Counted from the stretch's first letter, positions 44,701-51,422 are shown. The stretch is 64,000 nucleotides of DNA from Plazaster borealis (GCA_021014325.1 CM037463.1:7075001-7139000), one strand, 5' to 3'. Notes: generated by a model from the sequence alone, not told the origin. Numbers and translations: made by a program.

Positions 44701-45864
44701 CAAGGAATTTTCAAACATTGATTATTCTAAATGGCCCCTAACCCTGTGGGGCTGGTTACTTGGGAAGCTAAGATGGGGGTGATATAACCAGCCAACTCCC
44801 GACTTTTCTCATTCAGGAAATCTCTTTCTGAGCTATAAGGAGACATTCAGACTAATCAATGTTTAAAAAATTGGTAATCTTTTTCAAAATTGTGGACGAG
44901 TGGGTCAAAAGAAATAAACTGAAAATCAAAATTTAATTTGCAATTGAAATAATAGAAGAAGACAAATTTTACCCTCACATCGATGTGTATTAAGCACTGT
45001 ATACTCAGTACTTTCCCAGAGTTCTGTGAAAAAGAAAATCCTCTTCTGTTTCACAACTAGAAAGTTGCATGCCAGAAGCTATAGCCTGAGCTCGCAGAGC
45101 ATTGATCTAAAATATCCACTTCATTTGAGGCTTCACTTTGTTCTTATTTGTATAGGGACTATTTAATATATTAAATAGTCTGTCAATATTTAAAAGTCAA
45201 AATTTAGGGGTGGGAAGGTGGGTCAAAACAAATTCGATATTTATTTATTTTTATATTTAAAGGCCCTGTACATGTTTGGTAATTGTCAAAGACCAGTGTT
45301 CTCACTTGGTGTATCCCAACATATGCATAAAAAATAACAAGCCTGTGAAAATTTGGGCTCAATTGGTCATCGAAGTTGCAAGAAAATTATAAAAGAAAAA
45401 AACCCCTTGTTGTACAAATTTGTGTGTTTTCAGATAAGAATAAAAACTTCTTGCAAGAAGTTTTTATTATTTTAGTGAGAAATTACCTCTTTCTCAAAAA
45501 CTACGTTACTTCAGAGGGAGTCGTTTCCTACAATGTTTTATACTATCAACAGCTCTCTGTTGCTCGTTACCAAGTAACTTTTTATGCCAATAACGTGTAC
45601 GATACCTTTTAAAACATTGATTATTCTAAATGGGCCCCTAACCCAGTGAAGCCGATTATTCAGCTCAATAGTAGGTGGGATGATGAGAAGGACAGTCGGG
45701 TAGTAGGTAAGGGAACGGAGGCGAGGGGGTGATGTAACTGGCCAACGTACCTGAGCCTTTCCCAGTTTCTTGTCCAAGACATCTCTCTCTGAGCTAACCC
45801 TCTGTAGCCGGTTATTTAGCTCGATGATCTCCCCCTTCAAGGAGGCCAGGGCAGCCAGATGTAA
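14686..45864 (-). CDS. MCC: MCC (mutated in colorectal cancer), 13 coding exons, 5' end missing
   Basis: Minus-strand join: 45864-45751, 41982-41840, 34084-33978, 27092-26923, 25914-25672, 24323-23991, 22877-22478, 21243-21042, 20595-20361, 17300-17133, 16350-16133, 15588-15486, 14769-14686 (2520 nt, 839 aa plus TAG). Every junction is GT-AG and phase-consistent. Blocks nearly identical to vertebrate MCC include RYEERITELHSVIAELNKKI, KIEHLKSQNDLL, MLVGKYESN, DSQRLDLENAVLMQE, SSEMRHQQSAEF, VRMLKQRIALLEEEN and C-terminal ETSL. The short human isoform is 829 aa, so only about 20 N-terminal residues should be missing. Most of the protein is coiled coil. From family knowledge, MCC is a cytoplasmic/cortical scaffold that restrains beta-catenin signalling and binds Scribble and NHERF PDZ domains through its C-terminus; the Ser at -1 is a reported phosphosite in human. 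Confidence 0.95.
15486..15588 (-). CDS. MCC: MCC window exon 12 (residues 778-812)
   Basis: The exon completes Ser, then ALVTAYDKAKKKHQNRLKKL, EAQMMAMVERHDTQ, ending in phase 0. Human has NLVAAYEKAKKKHQNKLKKL, ESQMMAMVERHETQ. The acceptor is gtttcag and the donor gtgagc. Confidence 0.96.
15690..15880 (-). repeat. tRNA-like SINE (GTTGGCTCAGTGG type)
   Basis: The minus strand has CAGGTTGGCTCAGTGGTTTCC (A-box region) and CCCCAGTTCGAATCCCACC (B box), then CTCAGACCAGAGTCTTGCATG and a body. It lies in the intron between MCC window exons 11 and 12. A second, degraded copy is at 55030-55195. Confidence 0.65.
16133..16350 (-). CDS. MCC: MCC window exon 11 (residues 706-778)
   Basis: The exon reads QSANSTPMITLAELSQLDNP, AEMLRREKKLRSKIHELMAT, IEKLQKSSEMRHQQSAEFIT, DLKRAN plus two bases. 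Human has AIRREKKLKARVQELVSALE and SSEIRHQQSAEFVNDLKRAN. The linker before it is shorter than in human. The acceptor is cttctgcag and the donor gtacaa. Confidence 0.94.
16698..17073 (+). mobile_element. MITE family B copy (left of MCC window exon 10)
   Basis: A 376-bp element from TTAAAGGCATCGTACACC to GTGCCTTTAA. Its centre is a perfect palindrome (ATAAAAACTTCTTGCAAG and complement). Its termini resemble family A (AAAGG..CTGTAYACGTTTGGTAAT), so the two families probably used related transposases. Confidence 0.88.
17133..17300 (-). CDS. MCC: MCC window exon 10 (residues 650-705)
   Basis: A 56-codon phase 0-0 exon: EEKAELKAQFYLLEKEKKAA, ELKMSSRDAREMAYLAQIDH, LKSEAQDKKAIPKSPK, a continuous coiled coil (human EEMAELKAQLYLLEKEKKAL). 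The acceptor is catttctag and the donor gtacga. It is flanked by oppositely oriented copies of the same MITE. Skipping it would keep the frame. Confidence 0.94.
18437..18810 (-). mobile_element. MITE family B copy (right of MCC window exon 10, inverted)
   Basis: Same 375-bp element as 16698-17073 in the opposite orientation. Both copies, read in their own sense, give the same 40-plus-residue chance translation, showing high identity. The TTAAAGGC and GCCTTTAA ends are intact. Confidence 0.88.
19564..19690 (-). repeat. tRNA-like repeat (Lys/Ala-type head) with oligo-T run
   Basis: The minus strand has AGGGCTAGATAGCTCAGTTGGTAGAGC (intact D arm and A box), an anticodon-arm region CCGGCACTTTAATCCGG and B box GGTTCAAGTCCC, then a run of about 17 T, a Pol III terminator. 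Acceptor and T stems pair poorly, so it is not a functional tRNA. The 5' flank (GGGAGACTGCAAACATTAGG) is shared with window positions 1-57. Confidence 0.65.
20072..20337 (-). repeat. tRNA-Leu-like SINE, reverse, next to MCC exon 9
   Basis: Read on the minus strand: GTGGCCGAGCGGATAAGAAC...GGGTTTGAGTCCCGGTCGTGAC, then ACTTGTGTCCTTAAGC and a body with GGGACATAAAGCCGTAGGTC. The tRNA head begins 24 bp downstream of the MCC window exon 9 donor, so the intron enters a SINE almost at once. Confidence 0.78.
20361..20595 (-). CDS. MCC: MCC window exon 9 (residues 571-649)
   Basis: The exon reads TTSSTASSCDTEFSKEDEQR, LRDYIQQLKNDKSAVRLTVM, ELESVYIDPMSQEVMSSS, DSQRLDLENAVLMQEIASLK, nearly collinear with human throughout. 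The acceptor is gcccaacag and the donor gtaagc. A tRNA-derived SINE ends 24 bp beyond the donor side. Confidence 0.95.
21042..21243 (-). CDS. MCC: MCC window exon 8 (residues 504-571)
   Basis: The exon completes Gly, then ESSEGSGEDTEETTMVLKRV, HENRKSAENMAKALLQRLDR, SCGTMVCHVPGCTLQPWEDV, SSHSHT plus two bases. Human has LKRAHDCRKTAENAAKALLM, LDGSCG and GCSVQPWESLSSNSHT. The acceptor is cactttcag and the donor gtacgg. Confidence 0.94.
21376..22470 (+). mobile_element. 5'-truncated LINE 3' end, interrupted by the Harbinger-like element
   Basis: The left piece (21376-21420) reads IAGPKEWNKLPVHII. The right piece (22322-22387) reads in the same frame DSSLIQSFEILLKTFLFS and stops. That is the usual APR.WN.LP..I..S.S...FK..LKT.LF ending of LINE reverse transcriptase ORFs. 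Then follows the typical LINE 3' UTR (AAGCGCTTTGA...GCGCTATATAAAT) with a TTATTATTA tail at 22457-22469. The frame is restored exactly when one ATT copy is ignored, confirming the nested insertion. Confidence 0.78.
21421..22318 (+). mobile_element. Harbinger-like DNA transposon remnant
   Basis: An 898-bp element with a perfect 16-bp inverted terminus (AGCCCTTTTCACACGA) and a 3-bp ATT target duplication (21418-21420, 22319-22321). An ORF from ATG 21712 to 21921 begins MADVDAADVIGESILSSIKK, has a Lys/Ser-rich nuclear-type stretch and then SWTFDETMEV, which looks like the start of the Myb/SANT-like protein of PIF/Harbinger elements before the sequence breaks off. There is no transposase. It is inserted inside a LINE 3' end, in the MCC intron before window exon 8. 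Superfamily assignment is inference from TSD length and the Myb-like start. Confidence 0.7.
22478..22877 (-). CDS. MCC: MCC window exon 7 (residues 371-504)
   Basis: The largest exon (400 nt). It reads VANPKVAEHLAQSLQECSSV, then SKIEHLKSQNDLLQLSLEES, LTMLVGKYESNNTALQLAV, ETEQQVVLANCRAAGVGGIG. These match the human MCC-type PDZ-partner region (Pfam family MCC-bdg_PDZ). It is markedly GC-richer than its surroundings. The donor gtaagaa is followed within 8 bp by a LINE 3' tail. Confidence 0.95.
23305..23532 (-). repeat. tRNA-Leu-like SINE, reverse
   Basis: The minus-strand head around 23532-23445 has a tRNA-like A box and GGGTTCGAGTCCCGGTC, followed by the same body as the copy at 20072-20337 (GGGACGTAAAAGTGGTAGG). 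MCC intron between window exons 6 and 7. Confidence 0.75.
23728..23795 (+). repeat. tRNA-like SINE head
   Basis: CCGTGGTCCAGTGGTTAGAC (A box) and TGTGGGTTCGAACCCTACC (B box) are 30 bp apart, with a CTTG...CAAG anticodon-type stem. The acceptor ends do not pair and no body is evident, so it is a SINE head or tRNA pseudogene. Confidence 0.55.
23991..24323 (-). CDS. MCC: MCC window exon 6 (residues 260-370)
   Basis: A 111-codon phase 0-0 exon. It starts VRDYQSRSS, passes a Gln/Ser-rich low-complexity linker, then NPSTGELSVYGSERRGG, MPVAKVAERVRLKPSRSDNS and GSDLSSIG. Human has NPSTGELST, IPIAKIAERVKLSKTRSES and GSEISSIG. The acceptor (acccaaag) has a weak pyrimidine tract; the donor is gtgagt. 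Confidence 0.92.
24412..24590 (+). repeat. Interspersed repeat family H (also at 28970-29126)
   Basis: AATCAGGGAGATATTTAGAATTAC, CATCAGAACATGGAAAGATTGG, TTCTGCAGAATCAGGGAGAG in fixed order at both sites, about 90% identical by eye over 155 bp, same orientation, 4.5 kb apart in neighbouring MCC introns. Confidence 0.8.
24768..25025 (+). mobile_element. Family C MITE split by a LINE tail
   Basis: Ends GGGCCCAATTTCATAGAGC and GCTTAAGCAGCTCTATGAAATTG. A LINE 3' tail (24820-24894) interrupts the left arm. MCC intron between window exons 5 and 6. Confidence 0.72.
24820..24894 (+). mobile_element. LINE 3' tail fragment
   Basis: TGTAAAGCGCATTGAGACG...AAATGCGCTACATAAGAACTTG followed by (TTA)n. This is the 3' tail of a LINE related to the one at 21376-22470, inserted within a family C MITE (24768-25025). 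Confidence 0.7.
25672..25914 (-). CDS. MCC: MCC window exon 5 (residues 179-259)
   Basis: An 81-codon phase 0-0 exon: VVKEVEGLQFDSTSTDHS, a short basic stretch (RRHDNRRRSS), then the coiled coil LEQEIGVLQDENENLNTTLS and IAIRDERDKLRKR. Human has LAGLREENESLTAML and NAIREERDRLRRR here. The donor is gtgagc and the acceptor tttaaag. Confidence 0.93.
26195..26460 (+). repeat. tRNA-Leu-like SINE, second copy
   Basis: The head GTCACGGCTGAGCGGTCTAG...GGGTTCGAACCTTGG is followed by a body ending CAGGTTTCCTCAGGCTTCC. Same SINE superfamily as 26490-26873, with a different body end shared with the reverse copies at 20072, 23305 and 54170. Confidence 0.7.
26490..26873 (+). repeat. tRNA-Leu-like SINE, full length
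   Basis: The 5' head has a class II tRNA layout: A box around GCCGAGCGGTCTAGTTC, a long variable region, B box GGTTCGAATCCC, then ATGACACTTGTGCCCTTGAG. A 280-bp body ends in a 12-A tail (about 26862-26873). The head resembles tRNA-Leu (GGCCGAGCGGTCTAAGGC). MCC intron between window exons 4 and 5. Confidence 0.8.
26923..27092 (-). CDS. MCC: MCC window exon 4 (residues 122-178)
   Basis: After completing Asp, the exon reads QCNDLSAELSRVVGELECAV through HIDSADHAVQQLTSASHQVEQRSLE. It matches human NCSDLNSELQRVLTGLENVV and HIEQLTTASEHCD in order. The acceptor is cttgctacag and the donor gtaaag; it ends in phase 0. Confidence 0.92.
28970..29126 (+). repeat. Interspersed repeat family H, second copy
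   Basis: Partner of 24412-24590. It lacks the first 20 bp of that copy and ends at GTTGGCAGCTCTGTT. Confidence 0.8.
30302..30645 (+). mobile_element. Two adjacent family C MITEs
   Basis: Copies at 30302-30475 and 30478-30645 sit back to back, sharing the GGGCACTGGGCCCAATTTC junction, either from tandem insertion or a target-site preference for the element's own end. Both retain CAGCTCTGTGAAATTGGG-type ends. Confidence 0.7.
31120..32165 (+). repeat. Direct duplication with nested 80-bp duplication
   Basis: Landmarks in 31120-31460 (GACCCCAAAATGGTCAAACAG, AACCCACTCATTAGGTAGAC, CAACTGTGACCCATCAATCTG) recur in the same order at 31745-32165. Within the second copy the ACCCACTCAATGGGTAGACC block occurs twice more (about 31908 and 31987). 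The block is local to MCC's intron. Confidence 0.82.
33195..33920. repeat. tRNA-derived SINE with inverted tandem array of its body
   Basis: The tRNA-like head at 33721-33788 (GATCTAGTGGTAAGACATC, GTGGGTTCAAATCCCACCC) reads into a body (GCCTGTGGATTTTTGCTGAC...CGGTGTACGGGTAAA...TATCCCCAATATAAATTTA) to 33920. To the left, 33195-33640 holds the same body reversed, about four times in tandem with a period near 120 bp (AAAATTCCACAGGCATATTACCC, CACCGATGTGTGTAAAGCACTGTATAC). Confidence 0.75.
33978..34084 (-). CDS. MCC: MCC window exon 3 (residues 86-122)
   Basis: This 107-nt exon completes Arg and continues EEDEFSQSASSPHSN, then a Ser/Gly/Asn-rich linker to SDSANI plus one base. The human counterpart begins REEDEYSE and is longer and equally unstructured. 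The acceptor is attattag and the donor gtaggt. Confidence 0.88.
35134..35480 (-). mobile_element. MITE family I, degraded copy
   Basis: Starts TTTAAAGGGTGTGCACAACTTTGG, keeps the ATGGTCATGGTGGAAAAC segment and the AGTTTTGATCTCACACGTCC segment, and is then lost. No coding potential. Confidence 0.55.
37951..38445 (+). mobile_element. Family C MITE and partial copy
   Basis: A full copy at 37951-38140 (GGGCCCAATTTCATACAGAGC to GCTCTAAGAAATTG). A partial one at about 38370-38445 (CACCAGTCATTACAACATC, CTTTCGGCTGGTAACCCG) lacks its left end. Confidence 0.65.
38505..38770 (+). pseudogene. Degenerate LINE ORF2 C-terminus
   Basis: HGKCATSVSDLVPPIRAFER and ETRLSACSHP in one frame continue in another as RRKSRSNSFIPHTASLRNSL, PGACFPPSYNLDCFKRNINS. 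The pattern FIPRTA.LWN.LP...FP..Y....FK..V is that of a LINE RT end. One frameshift near 38608. Intronic in MCC. Confidence 0.65.
39436..39838 (+). mobile_element. MITE family A copy plus upstream fragment
   Basis: A complete family A copy with TTAAAGGG and CCCTTTAA ends. A separate piece of the same element's middle (GGATAAAAAGTGATATC to GTTTCTCAAAG) lies about 100 bp upstream at 39263-39340, left by a second, broken insertion. Intronic in MCC. Confidence 0.82.
41840..41982 (-). CDS. MCC: MCC window exon 2 (residues 39-86)
   Basis: The exon reads VERSRLLRENEDRLDQQA then RYEERITELHSVIAELNKKI, 20 residues identical to the vertebrate protein, then DRSHGTAF and two bases. The acceptor is ctcttccag and the donor gtgagt. 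It is the most conserved N-terminal coiled-coil segment and the strongest single identifier of the gene. Confidence 0.96.
42414..42590 (+). repeat. Family E interspersed repeat
   Basis: AAGGCCACCAAGGCCATGTCC, CCCTTTCAAAAGTTTCCTGTAG, AATGGCCTTGCCCTCACAAAG match 55965-56110 in order (about 75% by eye). Non-coding; nature unknown. Intron between MCC window exons 1 and 2. Confidence 0.55.
42987..43130. mobile_element. Short MITE with 16-bp inverted repeat
   Basis: CTTCAAGCAAACTTGA at 42987-43002 is perfectly complementary to 43115-43130. The interior is unique with no ORF. Intron between MCC window exons 1 and 2. Confidence 0.6.
44960..45130 (-). repeat. Diverged SINE (33-kb family), reverse
   Basis: ACCCTCACATCGATGTGTATTAAGCACTGTATACTC in short pieces, then CCCAGAGTTCTGTG, match the body at 33195-33640. 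The tRNA head is decayed (ACTAGAAAGTTGC...AGCATTGATCTA). Confidence 0.55.
45257..45612 (+). mobile_element. MITE family B copy
   Basis: A forward copy with the TTCTTGCAAGAA centre intact; its right end is eroded (GATACCTTTTAA). It lies 140 bp from MCC window exon 1 on the intron 3' side. Confidence 0.83.
45751..45864 (-). CDS. MCC: MCC window exon 1 (residues 1-38)
   Basis: A phase 0-0 exon of 38 codons, LHLAALASLKGEIIELNNRL through LDKKLGKAQ. The acceptor is ttcttgcag and the donor gtacgt. It aligns with human residues starting LHSAALASLKGDIVELNKRL, so the missing upstream exon should end in phase 0. It is the first coiled-coil heptad block. Confidence 0.93.
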
Positions 45865-46034
45865 CTGCAAGAAAACAAATCAATCAAAAATACTTGTAAA
45901 TACGGAAAGATAATTAGCCATCATTTCCCAGAGGAACTTCACTTGATATCGCAAGTTTATCGGTTATGAAAGGCATTATTATCTCTTTGGCTGGGCAGAG
46001 ATATTTCTCGATCCCTGTGAATTGAAAGTGAACA

Positions 46035-46195
46035 GGTCCCAATTTCACATTTCTGCTTACCAGAATAAGGTTACCAGCCCAAATACCATCTCGCATGTAC
46101 CATCTGTGACTGGTATCCTTCTTATTTTTGCTTAGCAGAAATCTGTTTAAGCCATATTTATCTGATTAAGCAGCTCTTCGAAATCGGACCCTGGT
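46035..46195 (-). mobile_element. Family C MITE, reverse
   Basis: GGTCCCAATTTCACATTTCTGC, AGAATAAGGTTACCAGCCC, GTACCATCTGTGACTGGTATC, AAGCAGCTCTTCGAAATCGG: the family C order read backwards. Confidence 0.68.
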
Positions 46196-46540
46196 TTACA
46201 GAAATATTATGGGCCATTTCGGCAATTCAGACAAATCAGTTGCTTTAAGGCGTCTTTTCCAGTTCATCCACATTGGTCAAAATATCTCTAGAATCCTGGA
46301 TTTAGAACACTGTACTCTCCTAAAAAAAAAACTTCGTCCAAATCCTGGAAGAAGTTGAAAATATCTCATTCCTTTCAGCCATTAGGGATGTTGTCAAATC
46401 AACTTAGTGTCAGTTTATAACCCCACTGGGTGATGGTCTATTCTCAATAATGGTAATACTGTACAAGTAAACTTTTCTGAAGTAAAAAACCCCACACTGA
46501 AACTTTTGAAGAGAAAAACTCATGCAGTTGCTTCCTACCT

Positions 46541-46957
46541 TTAAAGGGTTTGTATACGTTTGGTAATTGGAACCCACTGTTTGTTTTAATCCTTGTAGAT
46601 ATATACCATAAAACCATAAAACCCTCTATGATAAAACTAACCTGTACTAAAATTTCATTTCAAAAGGTGGTAGCATTTTTTGAGATAATGCCGAAAAATC
46701 TGTAGCGGTTACGTCCACGCAGGAAGAATAATCTGCTATTGGAATACACAATCTGAGAAACGTAACTGCAGTTAAGCTTCTCAGATTCAAATTTTGGGGG
46801 ATAAAAAGTGATATCTTTTTCCATAACCGCAGTGCTTCGAAGTGAAAAGTTTCTCAAAATGCATTGTACTATCCAAAGCTGCTGTACTTCTTACCAAGTA
46901 AGTTTATTATTGCCATTTATTTTCAGAGTCATTACTAAATGTATACAGACCCTTTAA
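46541..46957 (+). mobile_element. MITE family A copy
   Basis: A complete copy, forward orientation, with a small internal duplication of ACCATAAAAC near 46606-46622. It lies 0.7 kb upstream of MCC window exon 1. Confidence 0.83.
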
Positions 46958-47317
46958 GTGTAAATGAATAACAATCAGCAGCTATAACTCTTAAACCAAC
47001 AGTATGCGGTGGTGGTTGTCTGCTCTGCCTCTCCTTGAGGGAGGGGGTGGATTTAATAAGATGTGTTCAAGATCTAGGATGATTGATGCGTCCCATCTTT
47101 GCATGGCTATGATATCGAACACTTCAGGAAAATGAATTACACGATGTAACACGACTCCAATCGTGGATACATCTTTATTAAGGTGTCCTCAAGAAAATAA
47201 AGTGCAACTTGCAAAAAAGGAAAAAGGGGGGGGGGAACTCTTCTTGGCCGATTTCACAAAGAGCTAACATTGATCTTATGTGTATCAATCTTAATTGCTA
47301 AAATAAAGTGATAAGTG

Positions 47318-47500
47318 CACTGCTAAAAATGAATTTCTTGAAATAAGAAAAAAATGTTAGTTCAAGAAAACATTCTTGTGTCACTCCCTAGACATTTTTT
47401 CGACGAAGATTTTTGGGAGTGACATAAGAAAAATTTTCTTGAAATACTATTTTTTCTAAATACATTTTTTCTTATTTCAAGAATACCATTTTTAGCAGTG
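47318..47500. mobile_element. 183-bp CACTG-ended MITE
   Basis: A perfect 14-bp inverted end CACTGCTAAAAATG, and a longer imperfect arm (TTTCTTGAAATAAGAAAAAA and complement); an internal GTCACTCCC/GGGAGTGAC pair flanks a short loop. TG on both sides could be a 2-bp target duplication. It is nested in another repeat (47240-47580) related to 24620-24765. Confidence 0.75.
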
Positions 47501-48001
47501 TGTGGTGTCACAACACAAATCACCATGGCAATATTGACAACTCATCTTAGCATGAATCTTAGTGCTTTGTGAAAACCAACCCTGGTGCTAACGTAACATT
47601 TTCACCTCCAGCAATCACACAATGATTTATCACTAATGTTGAAAAATGGACAGCTGAAATGCTGAGATCTCAATACTAAATGCCCGAGTTTTGTATAATC
47701 GGAGAGAGAACTCCCAGGCAAGGAATAAAGAGGAGACCAACACAGGAAATCTGATTAAACCAACGACCCTAGGCTCACGATGTGGGGAAAAGTTAAGAAA
47801 ACAAACAATACAGTAAAATGACACAGTGCATTCCATAGAGAGACGCTAAAGTAACAATCTATACATATTATAGCTCAGGACCCATTATGAAGTTTTTCAT
47901 GCTAACGAAACTTACAAGGATAGCGTCTGAAATGTATTTTATCCCACTACCTTTAGCATGCTGGTAGTTATATTGAGTTTTGTGGCTATTAAGTTTACAG
48001 T

Positions 48002-48304
48002 GATCTGCATCAATCACATGCAAGCCTGATACTTCATTCTTGTTATTAGGGCAATGCAGTTCTTCCTTAACGAAGAGAACCTCTACGAGGGAAAATAACA
48101 TTTCTGCTGGAACATTTCCAGGGGCACAAAGGCAATGACCAGGGGCATTGAGGCGATCTGCATCAATCACATGCAAGCCGGATACTTCATTCTTGTAATT
48201 AGGGCAATGCAGATTTTCCTAAGAGAACCTCTACGAGGGAAAATAACATTTCTGCTGGAACATTTCCAGGGGCACAAAGGCAATGACCAGGGGGCATTGA
48301 GGCG
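48002..48304 (+). repeat. Direct duplication, 2 x about 153 bp
   Basis: GATCTGCATCAATCACATGC through GGGGGCATTGAGGC is repeated head to tail (48002-48154 and 48155-48304), with a small deletion (TCCTTAACGA lost) and a few substitutions in the second copy. Non-coding. Confidence 0.9.
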
Positions 48305-49664
48305 ATTGCTTCCATTCCCTCCATGAAGTAGGCATGCACATGTATAAAAATAACAAACAGGTATCCAGGCAGTACACTCCCCCCTTCCTTCAGCGGATCT
48401 CATTTGCTGGTTTCAATCTCCCAATCATGAAAGCCTTCAGCATGTAATCCTGTGATAGCTTTAAGGGGGATTAGGAAGCTGATCTGAAGATGGGATTATC
48501 TTCTTTTTTCTTCTGACTGGAATGTCAGGCAGTGCCTTTTACATGATGTTGAGGCCACAAGCAAACAATCAAATGCGTTTCCCAATAAGAGGCAAGGTGG
48601 CAAGCTGTTAAAATTAAAATGTACTGCAAGAGTATTACGAGGTGTCAGTGGTCCAATTTTGAAGTGAACACATGTGACGAGACTGTTGGGGAATGTAGTT
48701 TAGACTCACAGTTTTGATCACCGAGTCCGGAATAGGCCTGCAATCAGATGTACTCCCGTCAGGCACAAGATGGGATCTACACAACATAGAATAGCGGAGA
48801 TTCTCCAGAGCATTTTTGCGCTCGCGGTAATCAAAACAAGAAAATTGACTCTCCGTCTAGAAGGCCTAACAGCAGATGGACTCATAAGAACCAAGTATTA
48901 TTGTTATGAGTCAGATTAAAGAGAGGGGAATACCTGTGGTAATTACTCCAACAAATAACTGCAACGTTCTCCCTTAACAGTGATCCGCTGGCCAAATGAC
49001 AGTTACAACACCTGAGGACCAGTCAGAATTCTCTCCAAGTGGTCTGGCTGGCTAGTTCAGTGTTGGAAAGCATCCGTATTTCATTTGAAAAATTGACCAG
49101 TGAAAAAGCTGGTGGACTAGTGAAATGTCAAGCTAACTTGTCCTGCTGGCTAGTCGCTGAAAAAGTTACGAGCAAACCCTGTTAATGACCATACAAGATT
49201 ATCATGTCATAAACATATTGTTCACTTTCTAAATTTCATAAACTGCATGCTAAAAGGTCCACGATGTGTTTATTAACAAGAATAACAATAACGGTAACAG
49301 ATGTAAACTCAGCCCAAGTTATACAATGCATGTAATCTTTAGGAAGTTGGGATTGGGATCTTTCACACCATCAAATAAACACCCTCAAGTGAGCTTAAAG
49401 TATTTAGCCTAAATAAATCGCTCAGCTTAAAAGTTTTAAATGTAATTCAAATAAATAAGGTGCACTTTATAAGCACAAGCTATAAATGACCCTGGGATAG
49501 CAATTTCTTTTAAAGGAGCACGAAGCGGCTAGCAGACAACAAGTTTAACTTCTTCTGTGCAGAATTGTAAATTCAAGATGACTGTATACGTACCTGTGGA
49601 AAAAACTCTGGTTTTTAACTTTGTATATTTAACAATGTATTAAAGACCATGTAACCTGTGACAT

Positions 49665-50010
49665 CACATGTTAACAAAAAAACCACAGAGCCTGGACTTC
49701 CTACAGGCATGATTAGTACACAGCCCAATGGAAGAAAACATAAAATCTTATATTTTACGAAGATTGCACTGTCTGATTTTGATCAACTATTGATATGAAG
49801 AAAAGGGGGCACATCTCAAAACTTGTTCAGCTGCTATTTTTAGGTGTTCGTGCAATACAAGCACGAACACCTCTTTGTTATAACTCTTGAATTTATGTGG
49901 AAAGTATGACACAAAATATAAAATTTTCCCGGCCTAAGACAAATGTAGTATCTTGCCTGCCAGGAAATGACCTGGAATGTACATGGTCACTCTTTTTGTA
50001 AACAAGGGGT
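49665..50010 (+). repeat. Interspersed repeat family F
   Basis: GAGCCTGGACTTCCTACAGG, ATTGCACTGTCTGATTTTGATC, CTTGCCTGCCAGGAAATGAC. A reverse copy is at about 58725-59050 and a diverged forward copy at 30735-31180. The end GTGACATCACATG and its complement suggest palindromic termini, so a DNA element is possible. Confidence 0.62.
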
Positions 50011-50517
50011 TTAACGGTCCATACCCATGCAACTTTAATGACAGAGATCCTTTATTGATAAAGTTCCTTGACCCAAAGCAGGCTTAAAATGCATCCACAA
50101 AGCAAGTCCTTCAAACAGTTACATGGAAGGAAATCACATGGAACTACCGGCAACAATGAAGACAAAGGGACCGGAATTTACTGCAGAAATCCAATGTCAA
50201 AGTAATCACTTGTGAAATATTTGAAGTCAAGGTTGGCGTTTAGAAAAGAGAGGGTATTACAAATATATTGACACTGAAAGTACTTGTTGGCTTTGTAATA
50301 GGAACTCGTCGTGGGATTCACGGTTGGTGAATAAACATCTGTATTATAAATTTTAGGAATTGTTGAAAGGGAAATTTTCTGATGAGGTGGGACTCTGGTA
50401 AAAAGCTGCGGAATGATTTTTCACAAAATCGAAAGTAAGAAATATCCACTGGTCCACTGGTCAGAGTCCAGGAATTGTTTTTAAACACTTCAGTGCCTCA
50501 CAATCGAACAAGTACTA

Positions 50518-50765
50518 GGCCCAAATTCATAAAGTTACTTACAGTAGAAAATATTGCTTAACAATTTTCTGCTTAGCAAAAATGAGCAGGATAATAGTCA
50601 CAAATGTTACATGTTACCTGGTATTTTAGTTGGTAACCTTAATTTGGTTAAGCATGATGTTGATAGCTACGCTTTATATTATTTAATTTATTGATTTATT
50701 GTATTTAATTTTTTATTTAATTTTTGTTTTATTTTATGTTTTGCACTGAAGCAGATTGGCCCCTG
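50518..50765 (+). mobile_element. Family C MITE
   Basis: GGCCCAAATTCATAAAGTTAC to GAAGCAGATTGGCCCCTG, with an AT-rich ATTTA-type expansion in the right arm (50680-50745). Confidence 0.65.
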
Positions 50766-51221
50766 CCGTCTAGTGTTTTTCGGAACACATAGCTGTTCGA
50801 TTAAAAACATCAACTGAAAATTCAACGTAAAAAAGAAATAGGCATATTTGCTGACTCAGTGAAAGTTCCGTGGTCTAGTACGTTTTCTTGCAATTAAACT
50901 TCTGAAGAAGATCAGTGATTATATTTCATCATGAAATTACATTTTTAATACGATTCAAATGACAGATTCAGCTCAAATTGCCATAATTTCATGTATATGT
51001 TGGGTCACACATAAAGTGCGGATTTGACAGTTACCAATGTTGTCCACATGCTGTAAATTTAAACTAAAAAATCATCATTAAAAAGTTGATCATAGCATAC
51101 TAATCAGAACATGAAGATAATTACGCTACGGTTTGGGACCTTTACAAAAACCAAAACAACTGTTGAAATATTTCAGTGTTTTTTCTACAAACTTCACTAG
51201 ATATATTTCTGTTATCCATGG

Positions 51222-51422
51222 TATCAAAGCAATCGTGCTCTGAGGTCTGCAGGATCTCACTTGTTGGTAGAACCAAGATCAAGAACAATCCGCTACAGAG
51301 ACCGTGCTTTTGCCAAAGCTGCTCCTGCCCTGTGGAATATTGCTCCATGTCACACTTCGCATCACGCAATAACATCACTCGACAACTTCAAGAGGGAATT
51401 GAAGTCACACTTGTTTGCATAG
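51222..51422 (+). pseudogene. LINE reverse-transcriptase C-terminus fragment
   Basis: A 66-codon open stretch ending in TAG. It contains SAGSHLLVEPRSRTIRYRDR, AFAKAAPALWNIAP and SLDNFKRELKSHLFA, the standard end of CR1/L2-type LINE ORF2 (PR..T..YG.RAF..AAP.LWN.LP). It is 5'-truncated, in frame and comparatively young. Plus strand, in the upstream MCC region. Confidence 0.75.

Larger units (their letters stand above)
41983..45750 (-). other. MCC intron between window exons 1 and 2
   Basis: 3.8 kb. Family E repeat, a CCAGCGGACCACTG repeat, the 42987-43130 MITE, poly-C (43922-43932), a diverged SINE and a family B MITE. A 107-codon open frame at 44070-43747 ends near a plausible donor (43799), but its phase does not fit window exon 2 and it has no known homology. 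Confidence 0.5.
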
